64,000 nt of DNA, from assembly GCF_009765165.1 (NCBI RefSeq), contig NZ_VLNU01000001.1, positions 62,001 to 126,000 on the forward strand. The letters run 5' to 3'. Each line of letters opens with the position of its first letter. Position 1 is the stretch's first letter. The DNA is from Lysobacter panacisoli. Its GTDB lineage: Bacteria > Pseudomonadota > Gammaproteobacteria > Xanthomonadales > Xanthomonadaceae. Positions 1 through 9,075 of the stretch are shown one piece after another. Below the pieces are notes generated by a model. The model was not told where the DNA came from and did no database searches. It saw only the letters and a list, made by a program, of their open reading frames with translations. The position numbers and the translations under genes are program-made.

Positions 1-183
1 GTGGTAGGCCAGGTCGCTGGTGGTCTCGCCTTCGGCGGCAACGTGACGCTCGCGGATGCCGGTGCGGGCAGCGATCCATTCGTCACTGGTGTCGACGATC
101 TTGGACAGGTCGTCGTTCGTCAGCACCTTCTCGGGAAGGTAGCTGCCGGTTCCCGCGATGCGGGAATAAATCGTTTGCGTCAT
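1..183 (-). CDS. fabH: Beta-ketoacyl-ACP synthase III (FabH), N-terminal 61 residues
   Basis: FabH starts type II fatty-acid synthesis in the cytosol by condensing acetyl-CoA with malonyl-ACP. Only the first 61 codons are inside the window; the gene runs off the left edge, so the catalytic Cys-His-Asn residues cannot be seen. The visible part has the family N-terminus: a GTGSYLPE segment, an SDEW motif and RTGIRERH. The ATG is at 181-183. It is read in the same direction as rpmF and yceD, matching the conserved yceD-rpmF-(plsX)-fabH order, but plsX is not between rpmF and fabH here. Confidence 0.93.
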   Translation of the reverse strand, partial: MTQTIYSRIAGTGSYLPEKVLTNDDLSKIVDTSDEWIAARTGIRERHVAAEGETTSDLAYH

Positions 184-377
184 CGCCACTCCGCTGCACA
201 GCCGTGATGGGCCCTCATCGGGCACCTTGCCGGGAATCCCCCGCCGGCGATGCCGGCGCAGGAGGTCCGCCGCTCACGTCCGCCGCTGCCACGCGATGCC
301 TTGCGGCGGCGGGCAGTCCGAGCGGCGGCGGCCGCGCGTGTCAGGGACGGCGCGCGGCGCGGCGGTGGGCGAAGAGA
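184..377. other. Intergenic stretch where plsX would be expected
   Basis: These 194 bases lie between the rpmF stop and the fabH start. They are extremely GC-rich and hold no credible reading frame on either strand. In E. coli plsX occupies this place; it is absent here. I see no clear promoter or hairpin terminator. Confidence 0.6.
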
Positions 378-572
378 TTACTCTTCGTCGACAACCTTGG
401 TCTTGGTGTCGATCACCTTCTTGCCGCGGTAGTAGCCGTCGGCGGTGACGTGGTGGCGCAGGTGGGTCTCGCCGGTCGTCGGATCGGTGGCCAGCTGCTT
501 GGCGGACAGCGCATCGTGCGAACGGCGCATGCCACGCTTGGACGGGGAAACGCGGGACTTCTGGACAGCCAT
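378..572 (-). CDS. rpmF: 50S ribosomal protein L32
   Basis: This 64-residue basic protein of the large ribosomal subunit has the family N-terminus [20 protein letters not shown] and a conserved [16 protein letters not shown] segment. Length is slightly above the usual 55-60 residues because of an acidic tail. It has no zinc-binding cysteines. The start is preceded by GGAGC, and the gap to the upstream yceD stop is only 18 nt, so the two are almost certainly co-transcribed. This coupling of yceD to rpmF is conserved in proteobacteria. Confidence 0.97.
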   Translation of the reverse strand: MAVQKSRVSPSKRGMRRSHDALSAKQLATDPTTGETHLRHHVTADGYYRGKKVIDTKTKVVDEE

Positions 573-590
573 GGTCTTGCTCCAAAAAAA

Positions 591-1109
591 CTAGTTCGAA
601 TGTTTCTTCAATGCCGACAACGCAGCGAACGGATTCGCGCGCTCCGGTTCCTCAGCCTGTTCGGCCGCGGGCCAGTCGCGTTCCACCGCCTCCGTGCCGG
701 GCATCATCGGCACGACCGGAACGGCGAGGATCAACTCGTCCTCGACCAGTTCGACGGTCCGCAGCTGGCCGTCTTCGGGCACCAGCAACGGCTCGTATCC
801 TGGCGGCAGCGCCGCCTCCTCCGCTTCGTCGCGGATCAGGCCGAGGCGCTGCACGATGTTCACCGGCAACACGAATCGCTGCAGTGTGCGCTGACAGGTC
901 AGCGGCAACGCGGCATCGATGCGCAGCTCGACGAACGGCACCCGCAGCGAATCGCGATCGAACTCGAGCGAGAACCGCACTTCGCCTTCGGGGTCGGTGA
1001 GACTGTCACGCAACCTCGCCAGCGAGGACAACGGCACGCGGCCTTCGAGGCCGCGCCGTGCCGCCACCATGCGCCAAGCATCAAGAATCTCGGGCAGGTC
1101 CGCTGACAT
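591..1109 (-). CDS. yceD: YceD family protein (DUF177), 23S rRNA accumulation protein
   Basis: This 172-residue cytosolic protein of the YceD/DUF177 family is needed for normal 23S rRNA accumulation in other bacteria. The ATG at 1109 gives MSADLPEILDAW, the normal family N-terminus; an upstream in-frame extension to 1196 has no conserved sequence and was not used. A central segment around C-Q-R-T-L and a long acidic C-terminal half with LVPEDGQLRTVELVEDEL are typical of the family. It sits directly upstream of rpmF. Function is from family knowledge; nothing catalytic is visible. Confidence 0.88.
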   Translation of the reverse strand: MSADLPEILDAWRMVAARRGLEGRVPLSSLARLRDSLTDPEGEVRFSLEFDRDSLRVPFVELRIDAALPLTCQRTLQRFVLPVNIVQRLGLIRDEAEEAALPPGYEPLLVPEDGQLRTVELVEDELILAVPVVPMMPGTEAVERDWPAAEQAEEPERANPFAALSALKKHSN

Positions 1110-1258
1110 AAGCTGCGGAATGTTAGGGATCGGCCCCGCTTCTGTCAAACCTGAACCCGCCAGTTCACAGTCCTGGCACGACCAGGCCGGATTCATTTGC
1201 CGGAGGCTGGCGGGGGCTTCAGACTTGGGCCATCCGTTCAGTCAAGCGGCCACTCATC

Positions 1259-1621
1259 GTGACCATCGCCCTGCTCCTCCTCCTGTCCGTGCTCGTGATC
1301 GCGGCGTTGGCCGCCTACGGCCGTTACCGCCCGGGGCGCCGCGAGCGCGCCCTGCGTGAAGTCCTCGACGCCGCCGACGCCCTGGAAGCCCAGCTGCGCG
1401 TGGCCCGGGCCGAGATCGAGGCGGTCGCCGGCAGCGGCGGGGAGGATCCGGTCGGCGAGGCGATGCGCGAAATGCTCCGCCAGCGCCTGTGGCTGCGCGA
1501 CCACGGCCGCGAGGCCAGCGTGGACCAGCTCGACGAGGTGCGTACCTCGATCGACGCCGCGCGCGACCGAATCGACCAGCAATTGTCGCGCATCGCCCAG
1601 GCCCGCGCACCGCTCGCATGA
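1259..1621 (+). CDS. Small membrane-anchored coiled-coil protein, unknown function
   Basis: I do not recognise this 120-residue protein. It begins at a GTG (1259) with a hydrophobic segment at residues 2-20 (ALLLLLSVLVIAALAAYG). A basic stretch and then a long charged helix rich in Ala, Arg and Glu (about residues 28-115) follow and look like a coiled coil. Topology is probably one N-terminal membrane anchor with a cytosolic helix. Its stop overlaps the maf start by 4 nt (ATGA), so the two are translationally coupled. The upstream yceD gene is divergent 149 bp away. No enzyme motif is visible. Confidence 0.7.
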   Translation: MTIALLLLLSVLVIAALAAYGRYRPGRRERALREVLDAADALEAQLRVARAEIEAVAGSGGEDPVGEAMREMLRQRLWLRDHGREASVDQLDEVRTSIDAARDRIDQQLSRIAQARAPLA

Positions 1622-2202
1622 GCGCCGCGCCGCGCCTGATCCTGGCGTCCACCTCGATCTACCGTCGCGAGCTGCTGGGCCGGCTCGGCCTGGCGTTCGA
1701 GACGATGCGTCCGGACGTCGACGAGACACCCCGCCCCGGCGAGGCCCCGGAAGCCCTGGCTCGCCGGCTGTCGAAGGCGAAGGCCGACGAAGTCGCGATG
1801 CGCCATCCGGACGCCTGGGTGATCGGCTCCGACCAGGTCGCCGAATTCGACGGCCACCCGATCGGCAAACCCGGCGACCATCCGCGCGCGCTCGAGCAGG
1901 TGCGCGCGATGTCGGGCCGCGAGGTGCGCTTCCAGACCGGTTTGTGCGTCGCGCGTGCCGGGCACGAGCCACTCCAGGATCTCGACTGCACCGTGGTGCG
2001 TTTCCGCACACTGGCGACGGACGAGATCGAACGCTATCTCGCCGCCGAACGCCCCTACGACTGCGCCGGCAGCTTCAAATCGGAGGGGCTGGGGATCTCA
2101 CTGTTCGACGCGATCGACAGCCGCGATCCGACCGCACTGATCGGATTGCCATTGATCGCCACGGCGCGACTGCTGCGCCGGGCGGGCTTCGCCCTGCCCT
2201 AG
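1618..2202 (+). CDS. yceF: Maf family nucleotide pyrophosphatase, YceF type (7-methyl-GTP pyrophosphatase)
   Basis: This 194-residue cytosolic house-cleaning enzyme hydrolyses modified nucleoside triphosphates, in the YceF clade 7-methyl-GTP, to the monophosphate and pyrophosphate. The N-terminus reads LILASTSIYRRELL with the phosphate-binding Ser/Arg residues, and the catalytic motif GSDQV has Asp72. Lys54, GKP (83-85) and CAGSFKSEG (149-157) follow. The CAGSFKSEGLGI and GRDP-like SRDPTALIGLPL segments match E. coli YceF rather than YhdE. Location next to divergent yceD-rpmF is also that of E. coli yceF. The start is fixed by the ATGA overlap with the upstream gene. Confidence 0.94.
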   Translation: MSAAPRLILASTSIYRRELLGRLGLAFETMRPDVDETPRPGEAPEALARRLSKAKADEVAMRHPDAWVIGSDQVAEFDGHPIGKPGDHPRALEQVRAMSGREVRFQTGLCVARAGHEPLQDLDCTVVRFRTLATDEIERYLAAERPYDCAGSFKSEGLGISLFDAIDSRDPTALIGLPLIATARLLRRAGFALP

Positions 2203-2212
2203 CCTTCAGGCA

Positions 2213-4096
2213 TCACGGCGCTACGGCCGCAACCTTGCACCACTGGTATGGGAATGGCTCGGCGCCGACGAACGCCTCGTGACGCCGGCAACTGTCGGGC
2301 ACCAGCGCGAATCCATAACGGGCCAGCTTCTCCTGCGCGGCGACCACGGCAGCAGCGTCGAGCGCTGCAAGGCCTGTATCGGCAGGTTCCGGCGGCAGGA
2401 CCAGTCTGCACCGCACGCCTTCCGCCGTACCCACGCGTGCCAGATCGACGCGACGATTCTTCGCCAGGCGCACCATCAGCTTGCAGTCGCCGCGATCCAG
2501 GCCGAACCGCGCAGCCCAGGCATTCGAACTCTCCGCGCGCTCGAGCTTGCGCTGGCGACGCTCACGCTCGATATCGACGTGAGCCACCATCAGCGCGTAC
2601 ACCGGCCCACCGCGCTGCGCGACGCGCTGCGCCAGCGTTTGCGCATATGCGGGCGATTCCGGGAAGTTCGACGCGACCGAGGCGTACATCGCTTCGGGCG
2701 GCAGGAACGGCACGCGCCACGAATGGGGCTCGTCGCCCACCAGCAGCACTGAAGCACGCGATGGCTGCTCCATGACCGGCGCCTCGACGCGGAATGCGGT
2801 GTCGTGCCAACCGGAGTGACCCCAGCCCTTCCAGCCAATGACCCACATGCCGGCCAGCACTGCGGCGACGCAGCCTGCAATCGCCAGACCCGCCACCCGC
2901 GCGCCCCATCGCGACGGCAACAGCCGACGCGCGAGCAGCCAGATCGCCAGAGGCCCCAGCATCTCCGCCACCGCCAGATAACGGTGGATGCTGAACATCC
3001 CCAGCCAGATCGCGAACGCCGCGCCGAGGAACACCAGCACCATGCGCGCGCTGCCGTTGCCGTCGTCGTCGAAAGCAGTCGGCTGCGCGCCGTGCATGCG
3101 CCGCACCACCCAGATGCACAGGCCACCAACCAGCAACAGGTACAGCGACGCCCAGACCAGTTGCGGCATCGGGATTTCGCTGATCAGGAAGGGATCAGCG
3201 GTGGAGCTCAGCGGACGCAACACAGCCTCGGCAATGCCGTGCGGGAGGAAGCGCTGGTCCGCCACCGACAACGGCTGCGCAAGCGGCGCCTGGAACCATG
3301 CGTTGAACTGCGGGAACAGCGGATTGCCGAACGTGCGCCACATCCGCCACATCCACGGCCCGGCAAGCAGCGCGAACATGGCGACCGTCGCGGTCGTCAG
3401 CGATGCCGCGTGCGCGATGCGGCGCTTCCAGGGCCCGGGACCGGCCAGCACCGCCAGTCCCAGCGCGATCGCGTAGATCGCATTGGTCAACTTGAGCGCC
3501 AGCGCGAGCCCCAGCAGGACGCCCGCCAGCCAAGGCGCCCATGTGGACGCCCGTCCGGATGCTGCCTTCCACAGCATCAGCAGCAGCGCCGCGAGCACCA
3601 GCGGCGCAGTGGTGTCATCGCCCATCGTGTTGCCGAGCTCGGACAGGAACACCGCGCTGAGGCAACCAGCCAGGCCGAGCACGGGCGCGAGGCGTGCACG
3701 ATCCGTGCGTCCGGCCAGCGCGAGCCATGCGATGCCCGACACGAGCACGAACGCCAGCCCGTGCCACGCACCGAGCAGCGCTGCCGTGGCCATCGGCCAA
3801 CGCGGCGCGAGCAAGAAATACGGCAGGTCGATCAGCGGCGGGAAATACGTCTGCATCTGCGCCGGCGCGAGATCGAGCGCGATGCGGTCGGTCAGCCACG
3901 CGTAGGCGTTGTAGAGATGGTAGTTGCGTAGATCCCAGTTGCTGTCCTGCCCGCGCAGCAGCGATACCAGCGCGGCCACGCCCATCGCAGCCAACGCCGC
4001 GACGATCACGTTTCGGCGGCTGTCGAATGCGAAACGCCGTTCCAGCCAGCCACCGATCCGGTGTGCGCGGGCGCTCGCGCGCATGAAGAGATTCAT
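2213..4096 (-). CDS. Multi-pass membrane glycosyltransferase-like protein (GT-C type)
   Basis: This 627-residue integral membrane protein has about ten hydrophobic segments in the first 430 residues (first TM about 29-47) and a soluble C-terminal domain of about 190 residues. The first external loop has acidic/aromatic residues (NWDLRNYHLYNAYAWL) followed by MQTYFPPLIDLPYFLL. This layout resembles GT-C enzymes that take sugars from polyprenyl phosphate. The ATG at 4096 overlaps the stop of the upstream GT2 gene by 4 nt, so the two are coupled. Acceptor and sugar are unknown. The reading frame stays open far upstream of 4096, but that part is only the shadow of the GT2 gene. Confidence 0.72.
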   Translation of the reverse strand: MNLFMRASARAHRIGGWLERRFAFDSRRNVIVAALAAMGVAALVSLLRGQDSNWDLRNYHLYNAYAWLTDRIALDLAPAQMQTYFPPLIDLPYFLLAPRWPMATAALLGAWHGLAFVLVSGIAWLALAGRTDRARLAPVLGLAGCLSAVFLSELGNTMGDDTTAPLVLAALLLMLWKAASGRASTWAPWLAGVLLGLALALKLTNAIYAIALGLAVLAGPGPWKRRIAHAASLTTATVAMFALLAGPWMWRMWRTFGNPLFPQFNAWFQAPLAQPLSVADQRFLPHGIAEAVLRPLSSTADPFLISEIPMPQLVWASLYLLLVGGLCIWVVRRMHGAQPTAFDDDGNGSARMVLVFLGAAFAIWLGMFSIHRYLAVAEMLGPLAIWLLARRLLPSRWGARVAGLAIAGCVAAVLAGMWVIGWKGWGHSGWHDTAFRVEAPVMEQPSRASVLLVGDEPHSWRVPFLPPEAMYASVASNFPESPAYAQTLAQRVAQRGGPVYALMVAHVDIERERRQRKLERAESSNAWAARFGLDRGDCKLMVRLAKNRRVDLARVGTAEGVRCRLVLPPEPADTGLAALDAAAVVAAQEKLARYGFALVPDSCRRHEAFVGAEPFPYQWCKVAAVAP

Positions 4097-5058
4097 GCGC
4101 CGCGACTGTCCTTGCGGAAACTCAACGATTGCGGAATCGACAGGTAGGCCAGGTGCTTCATTTCGACACGCCCACGCGTCACGGTGTCGAGAATCAGACC
4201 GCACGCCAGCAGCACGATGCCCATCAGCACCAGAGCCGTGCACAGGATCGCCGTCGGGAAACGCGGCACCAGTCCGGTCTGCATGTAGGTCAGCAGCAGC
4301 GGGATGGCCAGCACGATCGACAGCAGTACGGACGCGGACGACAGCAGCGAGAAGAACAGCAGCGGCCGCTCGTTCTTGAACAGCCGCGCGATGGTGACCA
4401 GGATGCGGAACCCATCGTGATAGGTGCGCAACTTGCTCGCCGAACCTTCGGGGCGCGCGCCGTAGGCGGTGTCCATCTCGGCCACCGGCATGCGCAGCTG
4501 CAGAGCATGCACGGCGAGTTCCGTCTCTGTCTCGAAACCGCGCGCATGCGCCGGGAACGACTTCACGTAGCGCCGCGAGAACACGCGATAGCCCGAGAGC
4601 ATGTCGCCGAAACTGCGACCGAACACCATGCCGACGCAGCGGGTCAGCATCACGTTGCCGAAGCGGTGGCCGGAACGGTAGGCGGCCTGCTCGGTGTCCA
4701 CGCGTGCGCCGACGACCATGTCGAGGTCCTCGTCGAGCAGCTTTCCGACCAGCACCGGCGCCGCGGCGGCGTCGTAGGTGGCATCGCCGTCGACCATCAC
4801 ATAGATGTCGGCCTCGACGTCCGCGAACATGCGACGCACCACGTTGCCCTTGCCCTGGAGCGAGACCCGGCGCACCACCGCGCCGGCTTCGCGCGCGATC
4901 GCGGCGGTGTCGTCGGTGGAGTTGTTGTCGAACACGTAACACGTGGCCGTCGGTAGGCTGACGCGGAAGTCGCGAACCACCTTCGCGATCGCCGCGGCTT
5001 CGTTGTGGCAAGGCACCAGCACCGCGATTCGCGGCGCCGCCAGCTCCGTTGTGGTCAT
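4093..5058 (-). CDS. GT2 family polyprenyl-phosphate glycosyltransferase (DPM1/GtrB-like)
   Basis: This 321-residue enzyme has a GT-A domain (residues 10-230) and two C-terminal membrane helices (about 236-262 and 270-295). The start PRIAVLVPCHNEAAAI is the nucleotide-sugar binding strand. DNNSTDDT (45-52) and VDGDAT, which carries the DxD motif, follow. The later GYRVFSRR and FETETELAVHA segments are typical of dolichol-phosphate mannosyl/glucosyl synthases. It probably loads a sugar from a nucleotide sugar onto undecaprenyl phosphate at the cytosolic face of the membrane, supplying the neighbouring GT-C proteins. The gap to the upstream gene is 75 nt. Sugar specificity cannot be read from the sequence. 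Confidence 0.88.
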   Translation of the reverse strand: MTTTELAAPRIAVLVPCHNEAAAIAKVVRDFRVSLPTATCYVFDNNSTDDTAAIAREAGAVVRRVSLQGKGNVVRRMFADVEADIYVMVDGDATYDAAAAPVLVGKLLDEDLDMVVGARVDTEQAAYRSGHRFGNVMLTRCVGMVFGRSFGDMLSGYRVFSRRYVKSFPAHARGFETETELAVHALQLRMPVAEMDTAYGARPEGSASKLRTYHDGFRILVTIARLFKNERPLLFFSLLSSASVLLSIVLAIPLLLTYMQTGLVPRFPTAILCTALVLMGIVLLACGLILDTVTRGRVEMKHLAYLSIPQSLSFRKDSRGA

Positions 5059-5133
5059 GGGTCAGTCCTGTTTGGCGCGCGCAAGTCTACCGGGTAGGCA
5101 TGTCGCCCGGAACTCGAAGATTCCGCGGCACGG

Positions 5134-6981
5134 TCACTCCCGCAGCAGGATCGGCTGTTCCGCCCAGGTTTCCACGCTGCCGTCCTGCCCGTGCAGGCGC
5201 AGGCCGAGCCAGTGCGCACCCGGCGCGAATCCGGCGTCGCGCAGGTCGATGTCCGCCTCGAAACCGACCTTCGGATGCTGCGGGTCGTTCGACTGCGGCC
5301 AGGCATTCTGCAGACCTGCGAAATCGCCACCGTAGCGCGCACGTCCCACGACCTTGCCATCGAGGGTCACCTCGACGCCGGACAGGCCACGTCCGTCCTT
5401 GAAGGCCCATCCGCGGACGTGGAAGGTGCGACCCACGTGCGCATCGGCGACCGGCTCGTCCACCCACGCCATCGACGGCGTCGAGCACGCCCCCTGCGGC
5501 GGCGTGCCTTGCAGTGCGAACAGGAGGAACCGCTGGCGGCCGTGGTCGATGTTGAGCACCTGTGCGGGCGGCAGCCGACCGACCATCGCGCACAGACGGT
5601 GGTAACGATCGAGCAGGTCGCGGTACTTCACCTCGGTCGCGCCGACGACCAGCAGCACCGGCGCTTCGCCCCATTCGCTGCGGCCGTCGGTATGCAGGCC
5701 CCACAGCCGCAGCTGCGGCGCGCGTCCGTGCTTGTGGTTGACCGGATGGTCGAGCACCGGGATGCGTGGATCGCCCAGCGCGAAACCGAGTTCGGCGCCG
5801 ATCTTGAAGTTGTCAGCGACCACGCGCGTGCCGGGCGGCATCGTCCGCAGTCGCGCTCGCACCGCATCGGCCAGCGGCTGCCAGCCGGCGAAGTTGGCCG
5901 GATACCACTTCTTCGCGGCACTGTCGGCACGCCAGCCCGCGCTCGACACCGCGACGTAGTAGCCCAGATTGGCGACCAGACCGAGCACGGCCAGCCATGT
6001 CGTCGCCACTCTCCAGCCGCGCGGCCACGATGCCAGCACCGCGGGCAGCAGCGGCAGCAGCGCGAGATAGCCGGGCAGCGGCCAATGGAAACTGACGCGC
6101 TCGGTGTCGGCGAAGAAACCGAGCAGGAAGAAACCCAGCACGACACCCGAACCGAGCAGCGCGAAGTAGCGCGACACCGTGGACGCACAGCGCAGCGAAC
6201 GCTGCGCGGCGACGGCGAGCGCGACGAAAAGCAGCGGCGTCACCAGCAGGGCCTGCACGCCGATGAACAGCACGCCGTCGGCATGGAACGCCCACGGATG
6301 CCGATCGACCAGCTGGAAACGCAGGCCGGCGTCGGCGTTGTCGAGATTCCATGCCACCAGCGGCGCCCATGCCGATGCGCCGAAAGCGATCGCCACCATC
6401 ACTCGCACGTCGCGCAGCGCGCGGCGGCCGTCCTCGAGCATCAGCAGCGCGATGAAGCCGACCGCGATCACCGCGATGAAGCGGTAATGGCAGAGCGCGC
6501 CGAGCGCGAGGCCGACGGCCAGTTCGAGCGCGGCCTCTGCGGTGACCTGGCGCAGCAGGCGTGCACCGGCATCGGCGCACAGCAGCGTCGCCAGCGCCAT
6601 CGCCGCGTCCGGCAGCGCCATGAGTCCCAGCGTACCCGCCAACGGCAGCAGCATCGCGAACAGACCCGCCTGCCATCCAGCCTTCGCACCGAACTCACGC
6701 GAAGCAATGTGCACCGTCAGCAACGGCACGCAGGCGGCGATCAGCAGGAAAGGCAGGCGCAATGCGAGCGCGTGCTCGCCGCCCAGATCCACGCCCAAGC
6801 GCGTCAGCCACGCGGTGAGTCCGGGAAGGTCCGAATACGCGGCGGCCGGGTGCTGGCCTTCCTGCCAGTAGAAGGCTTCGTCCACGAACAGCGGCAGGCG
6901 CGCGGCGACCGCCAGCTTCACCAGCAGAACTGAGACCCACAGCACCCAGAAGGCGCGCCGTGCCTGCACTGCATCCCGCAT
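5134..6981 (-). CDS. ArnT/PMT-like (GT39/GT83) glycosyltransferase with extra C-terminal domain
   Basis: This 615-residue membrane protein has an N-terminal TM, then the first periplasmic loop LPLFVDEAFYWQEGQHPAAA with the acidic Asp-Glu pair and the downstream YSDLPGLTAW expected of ArnT-like transferases that use undecaprenyl-phosphate sugars. About 11-12 hydrophobic segments extend to about residue 335. A soluble periplasmic region (340-495) follows, then a separate beta-rich domain of about 110 residues (VRGWAFKDGRGLSGVEVTLDG, residues about 530-550). That last domain is not usual for the family. It is the first gene of the three-gene unit and is divergent from moxR. Lipid A or another glycan is a possible acceptor. 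Confidence 0.8.
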   Translation of the reverse strand: MRDAVQARRAFWVLWVSVLLVKLAVAARLPLFVDEAFYWQEGQHPAAAYSDLPGLTAWLTRLGVDLGGEHALALRLPFLLIAACVPLLTVHIASREFGAKAGWQAGLFAMLLPLAGTLGLMALPDAAMALATLLCADAGARLLRQVTAEAALELAVGLALGALCHYRFIAVIAVGFIALLMLEDGRRALRDVRVMVAIAFGASAWAPLVAWNLDNADAGLRFQLVDRHPWAFHADGVLFIGVQALLVTPLLFVALAVAAQRSLRCASTVSRYFALLGSGVVLGFFLLGFFADTERVSFHWPLPGYLALLPLLPAVLASWPRGWRVATTWLAVLGLVANLGYYVAVSSAGWRADSAAKKWYPANFAGWQPLADAVRARLRTMPPGTRVVADNFKIGAELGFALGDPRIPVLDHPVNHKHGRAPQLRLWGLHTDGRSEWGEAPVLLVVGATEVKYRDLLDRYHRLCAMVGRLPPAQVLNIDHGRQRFLLFALQGTPPQGACSTPSMAWVDEPVADAHVGRTFHVRGWAFKDGRGLSGVEVTLDGKVVGRARYGGDFAGLQNAWPQSNDPQHPKVGFEADIDLRDAGFAPGAHWLGLRLHGQDGSVETWAEQPILLRE

Positions 6982-7141
6982 CCGTCCGTGACCTCGCTAC
7001 ACTCTGATGGAACCGGCGCGCCGCGTTGCGACGCCATCCGCGCGACCTTCGCCTTGCGGTGGAAGGCGCGCGAAACCGATGGGCGCGATGTCCGCGCATC
7101 GGCGGCCGACCGCCGCCGCAGCATTCCAGGAGATACGCACG

Positions 7142-8095
<954 letters not shown>

Positions 8096-8097
8096 TC

Positions 8098-9075
8098 ATG
8101 CCCGTCGCCGCCGCACGGCGCCTGTACGCACGTTTCCACGCCTTCGCGATGGTGTGGACGCAGCCGCGTCTGCCGGAATCGTTGCCCGCGCGCCTGCACC
8201 GGCGCCGCATCTACGTGCTGCCCACGCGCTTCGGGCTGTTCTACGCGGCGGCGCTGCTGACGATGTTGCTGGGCGCGCTCAACTACAACAACAATCCCGC
8301 GCTGCTGCTCGGCCTGCTGCTGGGCGGCGCCGGCATGGCCAGCCTGATCGCCGCGCAAATGCAGCTGTCGGAGCTGGAGATCGTCGCCATCGAAGCCGAA
8401 CCGGTCGCGGCCGGCGCACCGCTCACGGTGCGCGTGCACGCACGCGCCGCGCCGGGTCGCGTGCGGCGCGGCCTGCGCCTGGACGACGACGGCGCGTTCG
8501 ACGCCGACGCGGTGGTGCTCAACCTCGATCGCGGCAACGGCGAAGCGCAGCTGCTGTTGCCCACCGAACAGCGCGGCTGGTTCGAAACGCCACGCCTGCG
8601 CCTGTCGACCACGCGCCCGCTGGGCCTGGCGCGCGCCTGGGCGTACGTGTGGCCGGAGAATCCATTGCTGGTCTATCCCGCGCCCGAACCGCACGGCCCG
8701 CCGCTGCCCTCCGGTCGCGGCGATCGCGCGCAGGCGCGGCTGAATCCGGCCGGCGACGACGTCCATCACCTGCGCGCTTACCGCTCCGGCGACGCGCGGC
8801 GCGCGATCGCGTGGAAACCGTCGGCGCGGCGCGACACGCTGATCGTGCGCGAGTTCGAACAGCCGATGGGCGCGGAGGTCGTGCTCGACTGGCGCGCGGT
8901 CACCGGCGTCGCCTACGAGGCGCGCATCGCACGGCTGGCACGCTGGATCGACGAGGCCGAACGCGAAGGTCGTCGTTACCAGCTGCGCCTCCCGGGACAG
9001 ACCTTCGGACCGGATCGCGGCGCGCAGCACCGCCACGCCTGCCTGCGCGCGCTCGCGCTGATGCCGCATGGCTGA
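8098..9075 (+). CDS. DUF58 domain-containing membrane protein
   Basis: This 325-residue protein has two adjacent hydrophobic helices (about residues 42-60 and 62-82), then a beta-rich region, then the DUF58 signature YRSGDARRAIAWKPSARRD around residues 223-242. DUF58 proteins form a partner layer between MoxR ATPases and membrane effectors and are related to von Willebrand A folds. It starts 2 nt after moxR and its end overlaps the TgpA gene by 8 nt, so all three are one operon. The exact role in this organism is unknown. Confidence 0.88.
   Translation: MPVAAARRLYARFHAFAMVWTQPRLPESLPARLHRRRIYVLPTRFGLFYAAALLTMLLGALNYNNNPALLLGLLLGGAGMASLIAAQMQLSELEIVAIEAEPVAAGAPLTVRVHARAAPGRVRRGLRLDDDGAFDADAVVLNLDRGNGEAQLLLPTEQRGWFETPRLRLSTTRPLGLARAWAYVWPENPLLVYPAPEPHGPPLPSGRGDRAQARLNPAGDDVHHLRAYRSGDARRAIAWKPSARRDTLIVREFEQPMGAEVVLDWRAVTGVAYEARIARLARWIDEAEREGRRYQLRLPGQTFGPDRGAQHRHACLRALALMPHG

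Noticed and set aside
204..1106. A 300-codon plus-strand frame over rpmF and yceD
   Set aside because: It is antisense to two well-conserved genes and has no recognisable features.
2213..5011. A single 932-codon open frame covering both membrane genes
   Set aside because: Codons upstream of 4096 are only the out-of-frame shadow of the GT2 gene (Arg/Gly-rich, no conserved features). The real genes meet in an ATGA overlap.
5191..6933. A 580-codon open frame opposite the ArnT-like gene, and a similar frame at 51132-52991 opposite opgH
   Set aside because: Low-complexity Arg/Gln/His-rich translation without any motif; shadows of real membrane-protein genes.
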